From NCBI GenBank assembly GCA_964537525.1, contig CAZIAB010000008.1, positions 1 to 23,955 of the forward strand: 23,955 nucleotides of DNA. Direction: 5' to 3'. The notes under the pieces were generated by a model. That model saw nothing but the letters and a program-made list of their open reading frames with translations, had not been told where the DNA came from and did no database searches. Each line of letters opens with the position of its first letter. Within the stretch, counting starts at the first letter, position 1. Positions 6,336 through 10,982 of the stretch are shown here, in pieces. The translations under genes were made by a program, and so were the position numbers. Source of the DNA: CAYMDJ01 sp964537525. Lineage in GTDB: Archaea > Aenigmatarchaeota > Aenigmatarchaeia > QMZP01.

Positions 6336-6354
6336 TCCCGGCCTGGGCGCCTTA

Positions 6355-6361
6355 TTTTTTT
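6355..6361 (+). terminator. T-run after tRNA-Asp
   Basis: Seven T residues follow the tRNA 3' end by 5 nt, the usual archaeal termination signal. A similar T-rich run follows the duplicated 3' end at 7874-7883. Confidence 0.5.
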
Positions 6362-6371
6362 AAAACAGAAT

Positions 6372-6380
6372 CATATAAAT
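6372..6380 (+). promoter_or_regulatory. TATA box of the cassette gene
   Basis: CATATAAAT lies about 26 nt before the ATG at 6402, so the cassette gene has its own promoter and a leaderless transcript. Confidence 0.55.
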
Positions 6381-6401
6381 GGGCTTAACCATTAAATATA
6401 T

Positions 6402-7823
6402 ATGAAGCTATCGTCGTTTTGCGTTCTATTTGCTTCTATATTGTTATCAATTTCTTTAACAAGCAATTCTGCATTGTCCCAAAGCACTAATGTTTCTGAT
6501 GAAGAAATAAGAGATTTTTTCAATAGACAATTGGGTACACAAATCGAATATGCTTTCGATGCAAGCGCTTATGATCCAGGCACCTTGGTGTTTTTCAGAT
6601 TTATTCCGAGTGAACCGTTCAAGTATACACAACTAAGTTATTATGAACCAAAGAAGCAAAGCTTCGTTGGTGTGCTCGTAGATGATAAAATTGAATACAG
6701 GCCTGTAGAGGAAATATGTTTTGGGGATGAGAGACTATCTCTATCAAATCAGGGATTTTTGGTGGAGAGTGGATATAGAATAATAGATTTCGAGAGAAAC
6801 AAAGAAGCGATAAAAAATGTGATTATCGCAGAATACGAAGCAAGAGAGAATTATGAGTCTTCGGCTGATGTAGTTATAGCCGGGCCCGCGATTGTGGTTA
6901 TTATCATGTCTTTTTTATATGTATTTGCGTGGTTATATGCGATATCTGATATCATGAAAAATAGATTAATATCGAAAAAGGGTAGATGGGTTATCGCAAT
7001 TCTTCTAACAGGTGCTGCCGGTGCAATAGCATATTTTATTAATTTCAATAGGAAGAAACCTCTGGTTATTTTTGGAGTTTCAATTATTATTGGATTTTCT
7101 GCATTATACGTTCTTTATTTTTCATCTATTACAATTGTTCCTCAAATCAAGGAGAGCCTGTCAGATGAAATAAAGGAATTGCGTAATGAGATATACGTTG
7201 AGAATTATGGTTGGTTTTCAGATAATGGATTCAACAATATGATTGTTGACACGACTAAGACTGTTATAACAGATGATAATCATCCATTAAAGATATATGT
7301 ATCGGGTCCTGTGAACGAGGAATACGTTAATTATGGGATTTTACAAAGAGCTGATCCCGAAGCCCAGCTTGATGCTATTGATGAGTTAATAGAAAGAGGT
7401 GATGGGATGATTGTTTACCCCAAAAACTTCACATTGAATCCTGGCGATAAAATATACATTGATGCAGAAATACTCAGCAATGAAGAAAATCCTGTATATT
7501 GCGGAATTCATATAATTACAGAAAAACCCAATTGGGTTGTTAATTTTCTTCCTGATTCTGTTTTTAGTAGTTCTGTTCTGATACCGTGTCACGTTAGAAA
7601 CAGCACGTATAAGGGTATTGCATACTATATCAGTAGAGAACAATTCTTAATAGAGGTACCGGCCTTTGCAAAAAGCGGTCAGTATGAATTCAATTTTGTT
7701 TTATGTAAAGCGGGTTCTGAAGACCAATACTCTTATCCGTATGGTGCATCAGACATATATTATTGTACAAAAGAAAGTGATAACTATTGGGATGATGCAA
7801 CATTAATTTTAGATATAAATTAA
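6402..7823 (+). CDS. secreted/membrane-anchored protein of the tRNA-Asp cassette, 473 aa
   Basis: I do not recognise the family. Residues 1-26 form a signal peptide (short basic start, hydrophobic core, small residues). An N-terminal region of about 130 residues follows, probably outside the cell. Three hydrophobic segments lie near residues 158-182, 196-215 and 222-245. A C-terminal domain of about 220 residues has several Cys (near 369, 395, 432 and 456) and a beta-rich look. The codon use is A/T-ending, unlike the G/C-ending codons of neighbouring genes, which fits recent acquisition. It is the only gene in the cassette. A surface or defence function is possible but unsupported by any motif. 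Confidence 0.75.
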   Translation: MKLSSFCVLFASILLSISLTSNSALSQSTNVSDEEIRDFFNRQLGTQIEYAFDASAYDPGTLVFFRFIPSEPFKYTQLSYYEPKKQSFVGVLVDDKIEYRPVEEICFGDERLSLSNQGFLVESGYRIIDFERNKEAIKNVIIAEYEARENYESSADVVIAGPAIVVIIMSFLYVFAWLYAISDIMKNRLISKKGRWVIAILLTGAAGAIAYFINFNRKKPLVIFGVSIIIGFSALYVLYFSSITIVPQIKESLSDEIKELRNEIYVENYGWFSDNGFNNMIVDTTKTVITDDNHPLKIYVSGPVNEEYVNYGILQRADPEAQLDAIDELIERGDGMIVYPKNFTLNPGDKIYIDAEILSNEENPVYCGIHIITEKPNWVVNFLPDSVFSSSVLIPCHVRNSTYKGIAYYISREQFLIEVPAFAKSGQYEFNFVLCKAGSEDQYSYPYGASDIYYCTKESDNYWDDATLILDIN

Positions 7824-7859
7824 TATAATCATAGAGGAATTTACAAACCCATAATGTTT

Positions 7860-7874
7860 CGGCCTGGGCGCCTT
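7860..7874 (+). repeat. displaced copy of the tRNA-Asp 3' end (att-like)
   Basis: This exact 15-bp copy of 6339-6353 covers the last 3 nt of the T-stem, the acceptor 3' strand, the discriminator G and CC. The T-rich DNA after it may be the original terminator of tRNA-Asp. Confidence 0.7.
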
Positions 7875-7904
7875 TCTTTTTTCTTAATCCGCAGTGGATT
7901 AGAA

Positions 7905-7913
7905 GTATTTAAG
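7905..7913 (+). promoter_or_regulatory. TATA box of the ATP-grasp gene
   Basis: GTATTTAAG lies about 30 nt before the ATG at 7940 and predicts a nearly leaderless mRNA. It lies outside the cassette, so the gene's promoter was not displaced by the insertion. Confidence 0.5.
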
Positions 7914-7939
7914 AAATGAAAACAATTCTTTAAACGATT

Positions 7940-9229
7940 ATGGAAAAGAAAAATTTCCTTTTCGTCACATACGATGCGCTCATCACTGACATCGCCTGGC
8001 AGATAGTGAAAGAGGGGCACGACGTCAAGTTCTTTACCGAAAGCAACGTAGAGAAGGAGGTAGGCGATGGGTTCGTTCCCAAGGTGGACAACTGGAGGAA
8101 GGAGGTCGACTGGGCGGACGTGATAGTGTTCGACGACACGCTGGGCCAGGGAAAGAGGGCAAAGAAGCTCATGGAACAGGGCCACAACGTGATAGGCGGG
8201 ACGCCCTACACGGACAAGCTGGAGGACGACCGGGCCTTCGGCCAGGAGGAGATGAAGAAGCACGGCATAAGCATAATACCCTACATGGACTTCACTTCAT
8301 TTGACGAGGCCATAGCGTTCGTGCAGGAGAACCCGGGGAGGTACGTCCTCAAGCCGGTCGGGGACAGCGCCCCCAAGAGGTTCCTGTTTATCGGCGAGGA
8401 AGACGACGGCAAGGACATGCTCCAGGTCCTGGATGCCTACAGCAAGGCCTGGTCCAAGAAGGTCAAGCGGTTCCAGCTCCAGAAGAGGATTCCGGGAGTT
8501 GAGGTTGCAGTAAGCGCGTTCTTCAACGGGCACGAATACATCTATCCCATAAACGTCAATTTCGAGCACAAGAAGCTCTTTCCCGGGAACATCGGCCCAT
8601 CCACAGGGGAGATGGGGACGAGCGCTTTCTGGAGCAAGCCCAACAGGCTCTTCAACATGACCCTGAAGAAGCTGGAGAACATCCTCAGGAAGGAGAGGTA
8701 CGTCGGCTGCATAGACCTCAATTGCATAGTGAACAGCAACGGAATCTACCCGCTCGAGTTCACCTCACGCTTCGGCTACCCGATTGTATTCATACAGCAG
8801 GAGGGGATGATAACCCCGATAAGCGAGTTCTTCTACCATTTGTCTCGCGGGGATGACATAAAGCTCAAGGTAAAGAGCGGCTTCCAGATAGGTGCCAGGA
8901 TTGTGGTTCCTCCGTTCCCGTTCAGGGACAGGAAGACCTTCGAGGTCCAGTCAAAGGATTCTGTCATATATTTCAGGAAGCCGAGCAGGGAAGGCGTCCA
9001 CATAGAGGACGTCAAGCTCGTGAACGGGGAATGGGTCGTGACAGGGACCTCTGGAGTCGTTCTGGTCGTGTGCGGGACAGGCCCAACGATGAAGCAGGCA
9101 CAGGCGCAGATGTACAACAGGATAAGCAACATAAACATACCCCACATGTACTACAGGAAGGACATAGGAGACAGGTGGTTCGAGGACAGCGACCGCCTCC
9201 ACAACTGGGGCTACCTCAGGGAGACATGA
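7940..9229 (+). CDS. PurD-like ATP-grasp ligase, 429 aa
   Basis: The overall order is that of phosphoribosylamine-glycine ligase: an N-terminal nucleotide-binding-like domain (residues 1-95), an ATP-grasp core with RYVLKPVGDSAPKR near 134-147 and IPGVEVAVSAFFNG near 183-196, then YVGCIDLNCIVNSNGIYPLEFTSRFGYP near 254-281, where the E and N/R positions would bind Mg-ATP, and a C-terminal lid ending near 429. The N-terminus lacks the usual GREHA motif of true PurD and instead reads VTYDALITDIAW, so the substrate may differ from phosphoribosylamine and glycine. No other purine gene is nearby. It is a single-gene transcript. Annotating it as purD outright would be risky. Confidence 0.75.
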   Translation: MEKKNFLFVTYDALITDIAWQIVKEGHDVKFFTESNVEKEVGDGFVPKVDNWRKEVDWADVIVFDDTLGQGKRAKKLMEQGHNVIGGTPYTDKLEDDRAFGQEEMKKHGISIIPYMDFTSFDEAIAFVQENPGRYVLKPVGDSAPKRFLFIGEEDDGKDMLQVLDAYSKAWSKKVKRFQLQKRIPGVEVAVSAFFNGHEYIYPINVNFEHKKLFPGNIGPSTGEMGTSAFWSKPNRLFNMTLKKLENILRKERYVGCIDLNCIVNSNGIYPLEFTSRFGYPIVFIQQEGMITPISEFFYHLSRGDDIKLKVKSGFQIGARIVVPPFPFRDRKTFEVQSKDSVIYFRKPSREGVHIEDVKLVNGEWVVTGTSGVVLVVCGTGPTMKQAQAQMYNRISNINIPHMYYRKDIGDRWFEDSDRLHNWGYLRET

Positions 9230-9246
9230 TGAATGGGCCTGGCCGG

Positions 9247-9302
9247 CTCAGCTTACAGGAGTTACCACTTCCGCAAGCTGAGAAGCAACTAACAGAATCT
9301 AG
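9247..9302 (-). repeat. hairpin repeat family, copy 3
   Basis: On the minus strand the order is AGATTCTGTTAGTTGCTT, then CTCAGCTTGC pairing with GTAAGC(C/T)GAG-type sequence. The stem arms are 9247-9254 and 9275-9282 on the plus strand. The inner hairpin is GG(A)AGT-GGTA-ACTCC. Confidence 0.8.
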
Positions 9303-9325
9303 AAACATGAAATGGGCCTGGCCGG

Positions 9326-9381
9326 CTCAGCTTACAGGAGTTACCACTTCCGCAAGCTGAGAAGCAACTAACAGAATCTAG
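9326..9381 (-). repeat. hairpin repeat family, copy 4
   Basis: This copy matches copy 3 across its whole length and lies 79 bp further along, as part of the tandem array behind tRNA-Lys. Their identity indicates a recent tandem duplication. Confidence 0.8.
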
Positions 9382-9405
9382 AAACATGAAATGGGCCTGG
9401 CCGGA

Positions 9406-9526
9406 CTATCATAAGCTCTTTTTGGAAGCGTAAGCTCCTTTTGGCTTAAGCCTTCGTGTCTCGTGGACACGAGACATCTCGTCATCCTTTACGATGTTCG
9501 AGATGCCGATTTTCCAAAAGGCTTAT
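9406..9526 (-). other. tRNA-Lys T-loop intron
   Basis: This insert of about 121 nt begins after TTCAAA. Its ends pair as ATAAGC (9526-9521) with GCTTAT (9416-9411), and inside are CATCTCG/CGAGATG and TCTCGTG/CACGAGA hairpins. The exact junction is uncertain by 1-2 nt. It occupies the same tRNA position as the third intron of tRNA-Asp. Confidence 0.8.
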
Positions 9527-9548
9527 TTTGAACCGACGACACGCGGGT

Positions 9549-9593
9549 TTCCTTCTTCACAGGCCAAAGGCCTCAAAGCTTTTAACGCGCGGT
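9549..9593 (-). other. tRNA-Lys anticodon-loop intron
   Basis: This 45-nt insert sits at position 37/38, the canonical site. The exon anticodon region GCTTTTAAC pairs perfectly with GTTAAAAGC inside the intron, hiding the anticodon in the precursor. A second hairpin AGGCC-TTT-GGCCT follows. Confidence 0.85.
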
Positions 9594-9635
9594 TAAAAGC
9601 CCGCTGCTCTACCAGACTGAGCTACAGGCCCACCA

Positions 9636-9756
9636 TTGGAATGACGACTTAGTCCAATCCATGAAGGTCGTCCTTCTGATTCTGGAATGACGACTTTTCA
9701 TTCCCAGCATTGTTTATGTTGTTACTGGACTCGGAAGGTCGTCTGTCTGATTCCAA
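9636..9756 (-). repeat. two tandem related hairpins 5' of tRNA-Lys
   Basis: Read on the minus strand, two units have the same plan. GGAAT, six unpaired bases (CAGACA or CAGAAG), GACGACCTT, a loop, AAGTCGTC and ATTCC fold back on each other. The units are about 9683-9756 and 9635-9681. They lie between a minus-strand TATA-like element and the tRNA-Lys 5' end, so they are probably part of the tRNA primary transcript leader or a separately processed RNA. A plus-strand reading as a C/D-box RNA is discussed under rejected items. Confidence 0.55.
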
Positions 9757-9776
9757 CTTCTTCATTTGTTGTTCTT

Positions 9777-9789
9777 GGTTTATAAATCC
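9777..9789 (-). promoter_or_regulatory. TATA box for the tRNA-Lys transcript
   Basis: GGATTTATAAACC on the minus strand is the only strong TATA element upstream of tRNA-Lys. It would start RNA near 9755, at the edge of the tandem hairpins and about 125 nt before the mature tRNA. No TATA-like sequence lies at the usual distance from the tRNA itself. Confidence 0.45.
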
Positions 9790-9809
9790 TTTATTTCCGG
9801 TTTCTTTCT

Positions 9810-9860
9810 AGAATCTGCGTATTGTTTGCCCGTTTACAGAAGGCGGAATTCTTATAAAGG
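9810..9860 (+). repeat. hairpin repeat family, degenerate copy 5
   Basis: The head AGAATCTGCGTATTG and the middle CAGAAGGCGGAATTCT align with the copy at 10403, differing mainly by transitions. The main stem is broken. Where other copies read CTCGTAAGC, this one reads CTTATAAAG, which is now the TATA box of the gene at 9880. Confidence 0.6.
9851..9859 (+). promoter_or_regulatory. TATA box derived from the repeat
   Basis: CTTATAAAG lies about 25 nt before the ATG at 9880 and fixes that start over the in-frame ATG at 9766. Confidence 0.6.
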
Positions 9861-9879
9861 TTTCCAGCACTATAACAGC

Positions 9880-10404
9880 ATGAAAAGGATTTCGCAGGAA
9901 GTGATTGACGGCACGCTGGACGCTTATCCCCGTCCTGGATTGAGATACCTGAAAGAGGCTGAAATAGATTATCCCAACGCCAGGGCCAGGTTCGTGTTGG
10001 AGGAGAGGGAGCTGAAGAGAGCCCCTGACCACATAATGGATGTTGAGATAGCGAGATGCCTGACACAGTTCTGCTATGTCTGTTTTGGCCACATCATCAG
10101 TGAGGGTGAAAGCGAGGTCTTCGGGGATTTGAGTCTTGAAGAATATTGGGAGGCCATGGGAGACAGATTGACCATTAAGGGGACCAAAACGATTAATTAC
10201 AGGGGGAAAATACAGGAAACTGATTTTTTCGGGGATTTTGAATTCAGGGGCATGAGTGTGCACGAAGATGTGCATTTTCGGGGCTCTGATTACCGTACTT
10301 ACAATGCGGCTTTTGATTTCTCCCTCGATGACGGGAAATGCACCGGTCACGCTAGGTTTGTATTCTATCTGGAAAACAAGCCGGTTGAGCGGCATGTTAT
10401 CTAG
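9880..10404 (+). CDS. hypothetical protein, possibly hot-dog fold, 174 aa
   Basis: The start at 9880 is chosen from the TATA box 25 nt upstream. There is no signal peptide or membrane segment. The layout is a helix containing VEIARCLTQFCYVCFGHII (residues 53-71) followed by a run of short beta strands with FFGDFEFRGMSVHEDVHFRG and AAFDFSLDDGKCTGHARFVFYLENK. A long central helix packed by an antiparallel sheet resembles thioesterase or dehydratase-like hot-dog proteins, but no catalytic motif can be fixed, so the function stays open. The stop codon TAG overlaps the first bases of the next hairpin repeat copy. Confidence 0.65.
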   Translation: MKRISQEVIDGTLDAYPRPGLRYLKEAEIDYPNARARFVLEERELKRAPDHIMDVEIARCLTQFCYVCFGHIISEGESEVFGDLSLEEYWEAMGDRLTIKGTKTINYRGKIQETDFFGDFEFRGMSVHEDVHFRGSDYRTYNAAFDFSLDDGKCTGHARFVFYLENKPVERHVI

Positions 10405-10459
10405 ATTCTGCATGTTGCCCGCCCGCTTGCAGAAGTGGTAACTCTCGTAAGCGGGCAAA
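10403..10459 (+). repeat. hairpin repeat family, copy 6
   Basis: This is the best single copy. The head is AGATTCTGCATGTTGC, then GCCCGCTTGC (10421-10430) pairs with GTAAGCGGGC (10447-10456) over 10 bp with one G-U. The inner hairpin is AG(A)AGT-GGTA-ACTCT. Its first bases form part of the stop codon of the gene ending at 10404. Confidence 0.8.
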
Positions 10460-10460
10460 G

Positions 10461-10469
10461 CTTTAAAAG
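10461..10469 (+). promoter_or_regulatory. TATA-like element after repeat copy 6
   Basis: CTTTAAAAG lies directly at the repeat edge, within a short palindrome AAGCTTTAAAAGCTT. It would start RNA near 10490, too far from rpoH to be its main promoter. Confidence 0.4.
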
Positions 10470-10489
10470 CTTGCAATACATATCTTGTG

Positions 10490-10560
10490 GTATTGGGCGC
10501 TCTTGAGTGTCCAGGGCCGATGTTCCCAAAAACATCCCATCGGGCATGAAACCTCTCCAA
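10490..10560 (+). ncRNA. possible small structured RNA upstream of rpoH
   Basis: There is no ORF here. GGGCGCT (10495-10501) pairs with AGTGTCC (10506-10512), using G-U pairs, and CCGATG (10517-10522) pairs with CATCGG (10538-10543). The second hairpin has an alternative form, GATGTT with AACATC. Evidence for a gene is only these stems plus the TATA-like element, so it could equally be an untranslated leader. Confidence 0.3.
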
Positions 10561-10574
10561 GCGTATAATAATGT

Positions 10575-10603
10575 ATTAACCTATTAACCGTTAATTGGTT
10601 AAT
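10575..10603 (+). promoter_or_regulatory. candidate operator upstream of rpoH
   Basis: ATTAACC occurs twice in direct order (10575-10581 and 10583-10589), and the second copy forms an inverted repeat with GGTTAAT (10597-10603) around a 7-nt spacer. It lies directly before the rpoH TATA box, where an archaeal activator or repressor could bind. Confidence 0.4.
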
Positions 10604-10611
10604 GGGCAAAA

Positions 10612-10620
10612 GTATAAATA
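10612..10620 (+). promoter_or_regulatory. TATA box of the RNA polymerase operon
   Basis: GTATAAATA predicts a transcript start near 10640-10645. This falls downstream of the in-frame ATG at 10595, so that codon cannot be the start of rpoH in this transcript. Confidence 0.6.
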
Positions 10621-10687
10621 CATCCAATCACATACATATACTACAAAGGTACGATTGGGTACTACGGCCTGGTGGTTAGGGCGTACG

Positions 10688-10693
10688 GGTGAT
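10688..10693 (+). promoter_or_regulatory. ribosome binding site of rpoH
   Basis: GGTGAT matches the archaeal anti-Shine-Dalgarno and is the same motif used by the dehydrogenase, uL6 and zinc ribbon genes. It stands 3 nt before the proposed AUA start and 12 nt before an AUU. Confidence 0.55.
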
Positions 10694-10696
10694 TTC

Positions 10697-10936
10697 ATAA
10701 AGACCATTGACATCCTCCAGCACAAGCTTGTTCCTGTTCATGAAGTCCTGCCGAAGCAGGAAAAGGATTCCCTTCTGGAAAGGCTCGGTGTCGGGGAAGA
10801 TTCCCTTCCGAAGATATTCGCGTCAGACCCTGCTCTCATCAAGCTCGAGATAAAGCCGGGCGACGTGATAAGTATAACGAGGAAGTCGCAGACATCAGGG
10901 AAGTCAACCTATTACAGGGTTGTCGTTGACAAATAG
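10697..10936 (+). CDS. rpoH: RNA polymerase subunit H (RpoH/Rpb5), probable AUA start
   Basis: The protein is the small archaeal Rpb5-like subunit that sits in the jaw of RNA polymerase. DILQHKLVPVHEVL, LPKIFASDPALIKLEIKPGDVISITRKS and YYRVVVDK are diagnostic. The family usually starts with MK and two or three residues before DILxHxLVP. Here that point is AUA AAG ACC AUU, with GGTGAT 3 nt before the AUA and no ATG or GTG in frame after the predicted transcript start. AUA at 10697 (79 aa) fits best; UUG at 10655 or AUU at 10706 are alternatives. It leads the rpoB''-B'-A'-A'' cluster. Confidence 0.85.
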   Translation: MKTIDILQHKLVPVHEVLPKQEKDSLLERLGVGEDSLPKIFASDPALIKLEIKPGDVISITRKSQTSGKSTYYRVVVDK

Positions 10937-10982
10937 AATCATGCTTATCAGCCAGACGTGCCTATGTAGTTGGAGTCGCAAA

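Larger units (their letters stand above)
6140..6349 (+). tRNA. tRNA-Asp(GTC) interrupted by three introns
   Basis: Removing three inserts gives a 74-nt cloverleaf. The acceptor is GCCCAGG (6140-6146) pairing with CCTGGGC (6342-6348), with G73 at 6349. D-stem GTGT pairs with GCAT. The anticodon arm is TGAGA-CTGTCAC-TCTCA (6228-6244) with anticodon GTC at 6235-6237. T-stem CCGGG (6249-6253) pairs with CCCGG (6337-6341) around loop TTCAAAT. G73 fits aspartate identity. Inserts fall in the D-stem (about 6151-6180), in the D-loop (30 nt, bounded by a CTAA duplication) and in the T-loop (76 nt, near position 59/60). The anticodon loop is uninterrupted, unlike most archaeal intron-bearing tRNAs. Standard tRNA finders would probably miss this gene. 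A T-run follows at 6355. Confidence 0.85.
6339..7874 (+). mobile_element. 1.5-kb single-gene cassette integrated at tRNA-Asp
   Basis: The 15-bp tRNA-Asp 3' end CGGCCTGGGCGCCTT (6339-6353) recurs exactly at 7860-7874. Between them lies about 1.5 kb, visibly richer in A+T than the surrounding genes, containing one membrane-protein gene. tRNA 3'-end duplication flanking compositionally different DNA is the hallmark of tyrosine-recombinase integration. No integrase is present, so this would be a non-autonomous or decayed element mobilised in trans, if it moves at all. Confidence 0.65.
9235..9404 (-). repeat. tandem 79-bp units carrying the tRNA-Lys 3' end
   Basis: Two almost perfect 79-bp units (9235-9313 and 9314-9392) are followed by a third, partial unit (9393-9404), which is the end of the functional tRNA-Lys gene. 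Each unit, read on the minus strand, consists of the hairpin repeat followed by CCGGCCAGGCCCA, the last 13 nt of tRNA-Lys including the discriminator. The duplicated tRNA block begins exactly at position 61, the first base 3' of the T-loop. Confidence 0.85.
9392..9631 (-). tRNA. tRNA-Lys(TTT) with two introns
   Basis: Read on the minus strand, acceptor GGGCCTG (9631-9625) pairs with CAGGCCC (9399-9393) and A73 is at 9392. The D-arm GCTC-AGTCTGGTA-GAGC is textbook. The anticodon stem GCGGG pairs with CCCGC around loop CTTTTAA, with anticodon TTT at 9597-9595. T-stem GTCGG (9537-9533) pairs with CCGGC (9404-9400) with one G-U pair. Two inserts must be removed: 45 nt after position 37 (9549-9593), the standard archaeal site, and about 121 nt in the T-loop (9406-9526). 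The mature loop reads TTCAAAT or TTCAAGT depending on the exact junction. The 5' exon is 38 nt, as expected. Confidence 0.88.

Noticed and set aside
9636..9756. A C/D-box guide RNA on the plus strand (ATGACGA, CTGA, ATGACGA, CTGA with TTGGA/TCCAA ends)
   Set aside because: The box order is attractive, but spacers of about 28 and 53 nt are far longer than the usual archaeal 12 nt, and the C boxes deviate from TGATGA. The twin minus-strand hairpins explain the same repeats.
10595..10696. An N-terminal extension of RpoH starting at 10595
   Set aside because: The TATA box at 10612 lies inside it, and the extra residues have no counterpart in the compact RpoH family.
10635..10700. A tRNA-like stretch with GGTGGTTAGGGCGT and GTACG/CGTAC ends
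   Set aside because: No anticodon arm or T-arm can be folded, and it lies in the leader of rpoH.
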